Below, piece by piece: positions 18,796 through 25,790 of a stretch of 64,000 nt of DNA. This DNA comes from Bradyrhizobium forestalis (GTDB lineage Bacteria; Pseudomonadota; Alphaproteobacteria; Rhizobiales; Xanthobacteraceae). The position numbers and the translations under genes are program-made. The stretch's first letter is position 1. Each line of letters opens with the position of its first letter. The notes under the pieces are model-generated. The model ran no database searches and was not told the origin of the DNA. It saw only the letters and a list, made by a program, of their open reading frames with translations. The stretch spans positions 24,896-88,895 of the forward strand of contig NZ_PGVG01000031.1 in the NCBI RefSeq assembly GCF_002795245.1, read 5' to 3'.

Positions 18796-19089
18796 TTAAG
18801 CGGGGCGCGAGATCCATCTGCCACGCCGCCCCCTCGGCGAATACGACCGGCGCGCAAGGCCGCTTTTCTTCGTTGGCAATCCTCCTGAAATGCGGCCGTC
18901 GACCCGCTGCAGCCGCGAGCTTATGACTGCGATGTCCCTCAGGGCGAGCCGTCGCAGCTGGATTTGCAGCTTCAAAGCCTCGATGTCGGTCAATGGGGCC
19001 GAGGGAGCGATAAACCGACCGATCGCCGCCTGAAGACGCACCAGCGGGCAATCGATAATATCCAATATCTCTCTTCGGGCTTGCGGCAA
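18796..19089 (-). CDS. Small helical protein of unknown function, TTG start
   Basis: The 97-aa reading frame starts with TTG at 19089, just after GTGAGGAAACC, a strong ribosome-binding site. The first 65 residues (ARREILDIIDCPLVRLQAAIGRF, DIEALKLQIQLRRLALRDIAVISSRL) look helical and protein-like; the last 30 are basic and disordered. It is divergent from the second H-NS-like gene across AT-rich DNA. The family is not recognised. The 237 bases between its end and the first H-NS-like gene start show no other gene. Confidence 0.45.
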   Translation of the reverse strand: MPQARREILDIIDCPLVRLQAAIGRFIAPSAPLTDIEALKLQIQLRRLALRDIAVISSRLQRVDGRISGGLPTKKSGLARRSYSPRGRRGRWISRPA

Positions 19090-19135
19090 GGTTTCCTCAC
19101 CCAGTAAACCGATAAAAATAATACTCGCGTTATAT

Positions 19136-19157
19136 ATTAAATAATATATTATTTAAT
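19136..19157. promoter_or_regulatory. 22-bp perfect AT-only palindrome in a divergent promoter region
   Basis: The 22 bases 19136-19157 are self-complementary throughout and contain only A and T (centre ATAT, arms ATTAAATAA / TTATTTAAT). They lie between the TTG-started small gene (start 19089, minus) and the second H-NS-like gene (start 19282, plus). Such a site is a natural nucleation point for an H-NS-type protein, so autoregulation of the H-NS-like gene is plausible (inference). Confidence 0.6.
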
Positions 19158-19281
19158 TATTATCGCGTCAATTTGAAAGACCAGCCTTGGTCCCCTATCT
19201 GTAGTGAGCCTCTCGAAAAAGTCGTTCGGCGTGAGAGATGACAGATAGGTAGGGCGGCGGTCGAACGGTGTCGGGAATGCT

Positions 19282-19665
19282 ATGCGCAGGCAAGATCTCG
19301 AAGCCATGGATTTCGAGGAACTATGGCTCCTCCACGAGGAGCTAACAAAGATTCTTGCCGAGAAGATCACAGCCGAAAAGCGGGAGCTGGAAAAGCGCCT
19401 GGCGCAACTCAATCAACCGGATCAATTCGGTGGAGCGGAAGGCGGGGCGACGGAGACGAGCCCAGGCCAGCCCCCCCGCCGCAAATACCCAAAGGTCGTG
19501 CCAAAGTACTTCAACCCCCTCAAACCGACCGAGACCTGGTCTGGGCGCGGCAAACAGCCGCGCTGGCTGGTCGCCGCGCTCCAATCAGGACACACGCTGG
19601 AGGAGTTCAGGATTCGCGAGAACGGCGAAGCGTCCAACCGGAACGCTGGGGGTCACGAGCATTGA
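19282..19665 (+). CDS. H-NS-like nucleoid protein (HvrA family), copy 2
   Basis: This 127-aa paralogue of the protein at 18190 has an N-terminal coiled coil (MDFEELWLLHEELTKILAEKI, EKRELEKRLAQL). A Pro/Gly-rich linker follows, then the DNA-binding core RRKYPKVVPKYFNP and ETWSGRGKQPRWL. The core is nearly the same as in copy 1, but linker and tail differ, so the two could form hetero-oligomers with distinct roles. It is transcribed away from the AT palindrome at 19136 and converges with the nucleotidyltransferase gene; a small hairpin (19778-19793) lies in between. Confidence 0.9.
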   Translation: MRRQDLEAMDFEELWLLHEELTKILAEKITAEKRELEKRLAQLNQPDQFGGAEGGATETSPGQPPRRKYPKVVPKYFNPLKPTETWSGRGKQPRWLVAALQSGHTLEEFRIRENGEASNRNAGGHEH

Positions 19666-19800
19666 TGGCCCGCCACGGCAAATGCCGGCATGCGCAGGAT
19701 CGTTGGCTCAACGGATCGGCAGCTACCGGTTCGCTCCGCACCCAGCTGATTGAACACGTCCGCCTGGCGATCTGCCGGCCCCACCGATGGGGCTCGTGGC

Positions 19801-20877
19801 TTAGACCTTGCCCGCACGCACCGCGACGGCCGCCTTCAACAGAAACTGCAGGGTGCCCACGCTCGGCAAGGACCACAATCCACGCGAACGCGCAGCGGCT
19901 TGCGGGGCGCCACTTTCCGCCTTCCGGTAATTTCCGAGATCCAACGCCATCATTGCGAGGAAGGGCACGCGTGTGGCCGGAAAGCGTGCTTGCATTAACT
20001 GTCGCATGAACTGCAGGCGGGGAATCAGTCGGGAGCGCAACGCGCGCGGAATCTCGACGCCAAGCAGCTCCGCAAGAGCTAACAGCTGGGTTTCAACCGC
20101 GTTTTTCATCAATTCGCCCGAGACAAGAGAGGTAAGCTTCCCCCAATCAAGGCCCTCGGCGGAATTGTTCAGGTCGCGTAATTCAACGAGGTGCCGCAGG
20201 TCGAGGTCGCCGAGCCAATAGCCATAGTCTTGAAATTGATCATGGATGATCAACATGAGCGCTCGGTAGGTCGGCGTCGGGATATACACGTGTCCCCGTC
20301 CCAGCGCCGCCGGGACGCAATGGTTCAGCGCATGCCCGAAGCTCTGGTAGAGGTACGCAGGGCCTGGAGGTGCCTGCTGCAGGTCGATGCTCCCGACGTC
20401 CTGCGACCGATTCAGCTCGACGTGCCATCTCTGGCTTTCGGGCGGGGTCTGATAGTCGATATCGTAGCCAATTGCACGTAGAGCGGCGACTGCCATGCTG
20501 GCTTCGTCTGGCATGACCATAATATCCAGATCGGACATCAGCCGAACGCCTCGCCGCTCCTCGGGCGCGGTCGCCAGTGTCGATGCCCCCTTGAGCATGA
20601 TCGGCGTAATTCCCATGCCGTTCATCGCAACGACGGCCTCCTCCAGTTGGGCGACGAGGCGATTGTTGCGCAGCACGTTTCGGCGGTGGATATGACGAAT
20701 ATATGTGCAGACGTCGTCCGGCAGCATCGAAGCAAATTTGTCGACAAAGTCGATGAGCGCCGGCGTCGTCAGGGTCTGATTTGCGAGCCCGATTACGGAC
20801 GTCCATTCCACATCGACGGGCGGCATCCCTCGCAAGCAATTGCAGAGGCTCGTGAGCGCGCTGCTATGCCCCGCCAT
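19801..20877 (-). CDS. Nucleotidyltransferase family protein (NTP_transf_5-like)
   Basis: This 358-aa protein matches the uncharacterised nucleotidyltransferase family often found with polysaccharide or peptide-modification genes. The nucleotidyltransferase core is at about residues 85-125: ITPIMLKGASTLA followed by RLMSDLDIMVMP, whose D-x-D is the metal-binding pair. Later family-like segments include HVYIPTPTYRALMLIIHDQ and GDLDLRHLVEL. The ATG at 20877 overlaps the end of the PqqD-HprK gene by 14 bases and has GGA upstream; an in-frame extension to 20955 is less likely. It is the last gene of a three-gene operon. The substrate is unknown. Confidence 0.8.
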   Translation of the reverse strand: MAGHSSALTSLCNCLRGMPPVDVEWTSVIGLANQTLTTPALIDFVDKFASMLPDDVCTYIRHIHRRNVLRNNRLVAQLEEAVVAMNGMGITPIMLKGASTLATAPEERRGVRLMSDLDIMVMPDEASMAVAALRAIGYDIDYQTPPESQRWHVELNRSQDVGSIDLQQAPPGPAYLYQSFGHALNHCVPAALGRGHVYIPTPTYRALMLIIHDQFQDYGYWLGDLDLRHLVELRDLNNSAEGLDWGKLTSLVSGELMKNAVETQLLALAELLGVEIPRALRSRLIPRLQFMRQLMQARFPATRVPFLAMMALDLGNYRKAESGAPQAAARSRGLWSLPSVGTLQFLLKAAVAVRAGKV

Positions 20878-22060
20878 TGCACGATTCCATAAGCAAGCGC
20901 CGAGCCTCCACGGCCTCGCCATAGGTGAGTTGAAGCGATCGCGCGCCCGCGACAATCCGCTTCAAGGCGAAGAAGCCGGCCTGCGACAGCCTTCCGTCAG
21001 CAGCAAACGCATTCTCGATGAGCCGCTTCATCGAATCCAACGGATCTATCGCGGTCAGTTGGGCCGGACCGCTCGCGACCCGGTTCAAGAAGATGATCCA
21101 GCGTGCGGAAACGCATTGGTTCTGCGCATCCGGAATGGGGACGTACCGCACCCGAACGCCGTCGCAGCGGCAATGCGTCGCGTCGTACCGATCGCCATGT
21201 AGTCGCGACAGCAAGTCCCACGATCCCTCCTTGAGGGTGAGAGCAAACGGGATTCCGCAGATCGTTCCATCAGCGCCAACCAGCGCAACGTCATCGCCAG
21301 CGTACTGAAGTCCGGCGTCGACCAGCTGCAGCGTGAGGGTGGACTTTCCAGCTCCCGGCTGGCCGCATAGCAGCAGGCCCATGCCGTCTTTCACGAGAGA
21401 AGCGGCATGAAGGGAGAAGACCCAACGATTGCTTCGAATAAGCCGCTCGGTGACGCGAGCCTTGATCGTAGGGGCCAGTGCTTCGACGTCACATCTGGAA
21501 ATGCTGGAATCCTCTCCGCGCAAGATCACTTGCTCGTCCAGCATCATTGCCTCGATCTCGATGTCGCCCTCGCCGCCCTGCTCCGAAACGCAAAATGGCG
21601 AAAGCAACCGCCCCAAGAGCTCCCGATTTGCAGCCCGAACGCTTATTCTGTGCCGACCTAGATTCGCTGAGAAGACACAGTCGGTCGGCATTCGCCAATC
21701 GACTTCGAGCAACGCTCGATCGATCCAGACATTTACGACCTGTCGCGTGAACTGGCGTGCCGTGTTCCCGTCAATGCCCAGCGCCGCAAGCCCCCGATAA
21801 ATGTCCTCCAGAGAGGCGCCTTGCGCCAACTTACACCAAATGAATGCCCCTACTCGGTCGAGTTCAAAGATCTTCTGCCCCGCCTCGCTGAACAGCATTG
21901 ATCGACCGTCGAGCAGCGCGAACACCGCATCCGGAGCCGGTCTCAACACCATCTCTGCCGACGATCTTTCCAGCACGGCTTCCACCCATGTGAGCAAATC
22001 TGCCTCGCCCTGTACCGGTGAGGCGGCGACAGCGTCCGGGATGCGCTGTTGTCGCGGCAC
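20864..22060 (-). CDS. PqqD-like / HPr-kinase-like fusion protein
   Basis: In this 398-aa protein, residues about 45-125 resemble PqqD-like peptide-binding modules (LFSEAGQKIFELDRVGAFIWCKLAQGASLEDIYRGL). Residues about 215-330 carry an HPr kinase/phosphorylase-like P-loop (LLLCGQPGAGKSTLTLQLVDAG) and a following DDVALV acidic motif. HprK-like proteins phosphorylate Ser on protein or peptide substrates; PqqD-like domains present a peptide to an enzyme. The fusion suggests a kinase with its own substrate-recognition domain. GTG at 22060 is the listed start but lacks a clear ribosome-binding site, so an internal start is possible. It lies between the 81-aa gene and the nucleotidyltransferase in one operon. 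Confidence 0.8.
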   Translation of the reverse strand: MPRQQRIPDAVAASPVQGEADLLTWVEAVLERSSAEMVLRPAPDAVFALLDGRSMLFSEAGQKIFELDRVGAFIWCKLAQGASLEDIYRGLAALGIDGNTARQFTRQVVNVWIDRALLEVDWRMPTDCVFSANLGRHRISVRAANRELLGRLLSPFCVSEQGGEGDIEIEAMMLDEQVILRGEDSSISRCDVEALAPTIKARVTERLIRSNRWVFSLHAASLVKDGMGLLLCGQPGAGKSTLTLQLVDAGLQYAGDDVALVGADGTICGIPFALTLKEGSWDLLSRLHGDRYDATHCRCDGVRVRYVPIPDAQNQCVSARWIIFLNRVASGPAQLTAIDPLDSMKRLIENAFAADGRLSQAGFFALKRIVAGARSLQLTYGEAVEARRLLMESCNGGA

Positions 22061-22174
22061 CCGACAAGCTGACGGCCGCCGCCTGCGACATTCAATCTAG
22101 GTGGCGCCGCGACTCCCGTTCAGCCGAGCACACGCCACCCGGTCGGGCTCGTTTCGATATGTCAATCCGGCCGG

Positions 22175-22420
22175 TCATGCCGCGAGTTGACCGTCCTTGC
22201 CCCCTTCTTGCGGAGAAATGTTCAACACCTGCTCTCCAAGAAGGCTCGCCCTCGTGATCAACCGATGAGCATCCAATAGGTACCGATAAGCTTCGCGATC
22301 GGCACTCCGCTCTCTCAGAATGCGCTCCTTCTCGCCAATGCTTACCAATTCCGCGCGCATCTGAGCCAACTGCGGCGTTTCCGAGGTGAGGTTGCACTCG
22401 CTAAGAATTAATTCCCACAT
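22175..22420 (-). CDS. Small 81-residue helical protein, first gene of the PqqD-HprK operon
   Basis: This short gene has an excellent ribosome-binding site (GGAGGAGACG directly before the ATG at 22420). The protein is acidic and mostly helical (LAQMRAELVSIGEKERILRERSADREAYRYLLDAHRL), ending in a Gly-rich tail. It does not match a family I know. Its place ahead of a peptide-binding kinase gene makes it a possible substrate or partner, but nothing in the sequence proves that. The 114-bp gap to the next gene is still compatible with an operon. Confidence 0.55.
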   Translation of the reverse strand: MWELILSECNLTSETPQLAQMRAELVSIGEKERILRERSADREAYRYLLDAHRLITRASLLGEQVLNISPQEGGKDGQLAA

Positions 22421-23126
22421 CGTCTCCTCCAGCCGAAGAAACCAGGACGAGTTTAGCTTACGTGATCGGCAGCAATTAACAACGAGATTTACATATTTAG
22501 GTTATAATCAAAATTTGTTTCACATTTGAACCTGACGCGACCATTCAATACCACGGGCAAACCGCAGCACGCGCCGAGCCGGCATCGAGAATGAAGGCTG
22601 CAGAAGCTTGCGAGCAAAAGCACTGACATTTTTCGGCGACGCACCGCGTCGCGTAAAAAAATATATCGGCCGAGAGTCGTAAATCGCACCGACAGGGCAA
22701 ATTTTAATTTGCACATTAAATGCAAACAGAGAATAGTTAACGAGCTGCACCGAGGGGAGTGACACCAGTGATCCGGTTGGCTGATCTGTCCGTCGAGAGG
22801 GAAATAATGGTTTCACTGCAGGGGGAATATTCCGCACGAAGTCGCAAGGATTTTGACACGACAATTGTTAGGAGCCTCCCAGAAGCTTTCGGTTGAGGTC
22901 GGACATCATTCAGCATTCAGCGTTGCCGCGCGAAAGCCGGCGGTATCCCAAGAATTCGCCAAGCAGGAATCCGGTCGGTTGGAGAAGCGTCGTCACGAGC
23001 AAGCTGCCCTTTGCTCGAACAACGACCCCCAGGTGCGATGCCCCCCCAAGTCACCCGCACCGACGAGAGCGCACTCCAGCCGACCGGCCCTTTTTCTCGA
23101 CAAATACGTGTTTCAGGGAGGCTCGT
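22421..23126. other. 706-bp gene-poor, locally AT-rich stretch
   Basis: I see no convincing gene. Bases about 22480-22740 are A/T-rich (an aatttaatttgc-type tract near 22700). The region holds the promoter of the minus-strand operon starting at 22420 and that of the small gene at 23127. The open frames present lack coding character. Confidence 0.4.
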
Positions 23127-23342
23127 ATGGGCATGATCATGGTCAAGTGTCCGCAAACCGGTCGCGCGATTCCTACCGGCATCAAATCCGATCGTGAGAC
23201 TTTCCTGCGAAGCATCGTGTTTTTCGGCAATACGCGTTGTCCGATCTGTCAGGCCAATCACAACTGGTTCGCCCGCGAGGCCTGGGTCGAAGAGCCAATC
23301 GTCCGGACCGCGGAGGTCCTTCGCGCAGCTCCCTCGTGCTGA
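23127..23342 (+). CDS. Small zinc-ribbon-like protein
   Basis: This 71-aa protein starts at the ATG after CAGGGAGGCTCGT, a good ribosome-binding site. It contains KCPQTG near the N-terminus and RCPIC about 33 residues later, followed by an aromatic stretch (NHNWFAREAW). The two Cys-Pro knuckles could form a compact zinc ribbon, although the first knuckle has only one Cys. I recall similar short proteins in Bradyrhizobium, but no function. Possible roles are nucleic-acid or protein binding (inference). Confidence 0.6.
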   Translation: MGMIMVKCPQTGRAIPTGIKSDRETFLRSIVFFGNTRCPICQANHNWFAREAWVEEPIVRTAEVLRAAPSC

Positions 23343-24006
23343 TGCGACTGACGCGTCCCTTTCAGAGAGTGCGCCCAATTCATATTTTCCGATTCACGCA
23401 TTTTGTTGCAGCGCATCAGAATGATGCTCGAAAATATTTCTGCGTACCGTCGTAAACCGAACGGACGGCTCGGGGAGCCATCGCTTAGACGTTATTGGGA
23501 CGTCATCACAAATCCGAGCTTTCCATCACGGATTCGGCACGGGCCTGTTGGGGGTGTTGTAGTGAGTAGTGGGGTTTGTAGCCTGGCTGTTCTGCGTCAC
23601 ACAGCGATCGAGCTCGTTAGCTTGCTCGCCCAATTGCAGCGGCTCCGAGAGAAAGTTCGAAGGGCGGAAGTACGGCGCTCGAGAGAAGGATGGCGGTCCG
23701 TGCCGGCATCGCGCCCACGAAGGCCCCGAGCAACGAGGTACCGCACGCGGATGTAACCGGCGTGCCCCTGACCAAGATCACCTGCGAGCGCTATATTCTG
23801 CCGCTGCTCCAGCGGTGTCTGCCGTTCAAGCCCGTATCGAGCCGGGCCATGCGATGACTTGCCCCGACATCACAAGGCCGTTGCGCCCGCCCTCCTTGGT
23901 GGCCGAAATCGGGTTCGTCGCGATCGCAGACTCCTCATCGCAACTTGACTCAGGCTGGAGGTTGGCTGCTAATCGCCAGTCTCGAGGCTAGTTCGTTTTC
24001 GGCAGC
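23343..24006. other. 664-bp stretch with no convincing gene
   Basis: The only frame with a plausible ribosome-binding site is a 55-codon frame at 23690-23857 (plus, after GAGAGAAGG), encoding a short protein with VPLTKITCERYILPLLQR. It could be a small gene or a remnant. Otherwise I see no RNA gene, repeat or mobile-element end. Confidence 0.3.
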
Positions 24007-24657
24007 ATGAAGATCCGACGCAGCTGCTCAGAGCAAGGCAACGTATTCCCGGACATCGCTGCCGCCTTCCGGCGTCTCGGTACATTGTGGCGCAAGCACC
24101 TGGAACACGAGCTTCCGGACAGGCAAATGCAGCATCGAAGCCGAAACGTGATCGGCGCCGTCATCGCGTTCCTGAGCCTCATGCTGCTTGCCATGTGCGC
24201 CGGAGCCGCAGCCGTCGTGATGCAGTTCAGGTCCATGAAATCAGAGATCGCTTACCTGCAACGTGAGGTGCTATCTCTGAAGGAACGGTTGACGCGCATC
24301 GATCAGGCTGAGAGGGCCAGGCAGCTCGAGAAAGCGAACACCGAGCGGGCCAAGTCTGGAAACAATAAGTCTGGCGACAACAAGTCCGGAGACATGGCGC
24401 AAGAATCAGCCCTAAATCTCTCGGCCGACGAGATTCGGCTCATACGAGACTACATCAAGCCAGCTCAGTCAGCGGATCCGGCAGGTACGCCCATGAACGT
24501 GGGTGATCCCATCACTGGCCCAACCATTCCCCTTCCTTCTCCTCTCACAGAGAAGGTGCCCAGATTGATCGGGGCCAGGTTTGCAATCCGCAACGGTGCG
24601 ATCATCATCGTCAAACGGGACAGCCGTCGGGCTGACGCTGTGCTGGGGCCGAACTAG
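24007..24657 (+). CDS. Hypothetical single-pass membrane protein with coiled coil
   Basis: This 216-aa protein has a basic cytoplasmic N-terminus and one membrane segment at about residues 49-73 (VIGAVIAFLSLMLLAMCAGAAAVVM). A coiled coil follows (MKSEIAYLQREVLSLKERLTRIDQAERARQLE), then a short repetitive linker (SGNNKSGDNKSGD) and a C-terminal soluble part with a possible beta unit (GARFAIRNGAIIIVKRDSRRADAV). I do not recognise the family. It converges on tadD, so it is not part of the pilus operon. Use of the first ATG is assumed; no strong ribosome-binding site is seen. Confidence 0.55.
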   Translation: MKIRRSCSEQGNVFPDIAAAFRRLGTLWRKHLEHELPDRQMQHRSRNVIGAVIAFLSLMLLAMCAGAAAVVMQFRSMKSEIAYLQREVLSLKERLTRIDQAERARQLEKANTERAKSGNNKSGDNKSGDMAQESALNLSADEIRLIRDYIKPAQSADPAGTPMNVGDPITGPTIPLPSPLTEKVPRLIGARFAIRNGAIIIVKRDSRRADAVLGPN

Positions 24658-24757
24658 GCTTGACTGCCGGCACAGTGCGACCCCTCGATGCCCTAAACTG
24701 TCGGCTACGGCGCTCCGATCTCGAACGGGCCTTCGACCGGTCCGTGGTCGGTTCTTC

Positions 24758-25294
24758 TTACGGCTGATTGTTTGGCGGCCTTTCAATGAAGCGCCGGCTG
24801 CCGTTGAGAAGCTCAAGGTTATTGGCGATCACCGGGTTGCCTGGATCGAGCGAATAGGCCTTCTCAAACTTTCGCCGCGCCGCGCTCAGATTGCCGCGCA
24901 GCATGTACGAATATCCCTGGTCATTCAGGACCTGCACGGTTTCGCCGCCCAGCCGGATCGCTTGGGCATAGGCCTGGTCAGCCAGGTCAAACCGACGTAT
25001 CCGGTCATAACTCGCAGCCAACCCGACCCAAGCGGTCACGTCCTTGGGCGACTTCTCCACGCCGTCCTTGAAGTAGCGTTGTGCAATCCCGTAATTGCCG
25101 CGGTTGAAATGCTCCAGGCCCAGCCGTACGGGCTCGTCCGAGGGATAATATTTGACGTCGGTCGGCTCCTGCACGGGGTCCCCGCCAGGCGGCTCGACAG
25201 GAGCCACGACGGCGGCATCCCTCAGGGTCTGATCACACCCCGCAAGGCCGATCCCCAACCAGCAACAGGTCAGCATGAAGATGATACGCCGCAT
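24758..25294 (-). CDS. tadD: TPR lipoprotein of the Tad pilus system
   Basis: This 178-aa protein has a lipoprotein signal peptide (lipobox LAGC near residue 20) and TPR-like helical pairs (EHFNRGNYGIAQRYFKDGVEKSPKDVTAWVGLAASYDR, ADQAYAQAIRLGG, RGNLSAARRKFEKAYSLDPGN). TadD-type lipoproteins act as pilotins or assembly factors for the outer-membrane secretin. It is the last gene of the Tad locus, after cpaC and the short lipoprotein. The ATG at 25294 is preferred over an in-frame TTG nine bases upstream. Confidence 0.8.
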   Translation of the reverse strand: MRRIIFMLTCCWLGIGLAGCDQTLRDAAVVAPVEPPGGDPVQEPTDVKYYPSDEPVRLGLEHFNRGNYGIAQRYFKDGVEKSPKDVTAWVGLAASYDRIRRFDLADQAYAQAIRLGGETVQVLNDQGYSYMLRGNLSAARRKFEKAYSLDPGNPVIANNLELLNGSRRFIERPPNNQP

Positions 25295-25377
25295 AAACCC
25301 CAATCCCCCGCGCGGCCCAGTAGACTCACTGCACCGTTCGTAAAAAAATCACCGCTAATTTTACTTACCAAAACCAG

Positions 25378-25776
25378 TTACCTATTCGCCGCGCCCCCAA
25401 CCGGAACTGATACTCCAGCAGTCGATCCAGCCCCCAATCCTTCTATGTTGACGTTCTGGGTTGGGGCAGTCCGCACGCCCATCTGTTTCGTCGCATCGCC
25501 AATGTCGGGAAGCTGATCCACCGGCTGTTTCGTGTTGCCATAGCGCGTCACGGCGGAACCCACGCGCCGAGCGTCGTATGCGATCCTGCGATCACCGACG
25601 TTGCGCGGCCAGGGATGGATTGTGTGGGTGACGGCGTTGACCTCCTTGGCATTGCCGGCACTCATCGTGATGGTGTCGGAACGCTGGAAATAGCGGTCCA
25701 CCTCGTCATGACCGGCCACCCCGTAACATCCCCCGAGCAGCAGGGGTGCGAACAGAACCAGATACCTGATGGTCAT
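25378..25776 (-). CDS. Short Tad-locus lipoprotein in the cpaD position
   Basis: This 132-aa protein has a lipoprotein signal (LLLGGCYG) and a conserved-looking core (SDTITMSAGNAKEVNAVTHTIHPWPRNVGDRRIAYD, VGSAVTRYG). It then has a flexible tail. It occupies the place where CpaD usually follows CpaC, but it is much shorter than CpaD (about 220 residues). It resembles short lipoproteins I associate with alphaproteobacterial Tad loci. The start at 25776 follows a GGAAGCGGGAG ribosome-binding site. An outer-membrane location near the secretin is likely. Confidence 0.65.
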   Translation of the reverse strand: MTIRYLVLFAPLLLGGCYGVAGHDEVDRYFQRSDTITMSAGNAKEVNAVTHTIHPWPRNVGDRRIAYDARRVGSAVTRYGNTKQPVDQLPDIGDATKQMGVRTAPTQNVNIEGLGAGSTAGVSVPVGGAANR

Positions 25777-25790
25777 CTCCCGCTTCCTTC

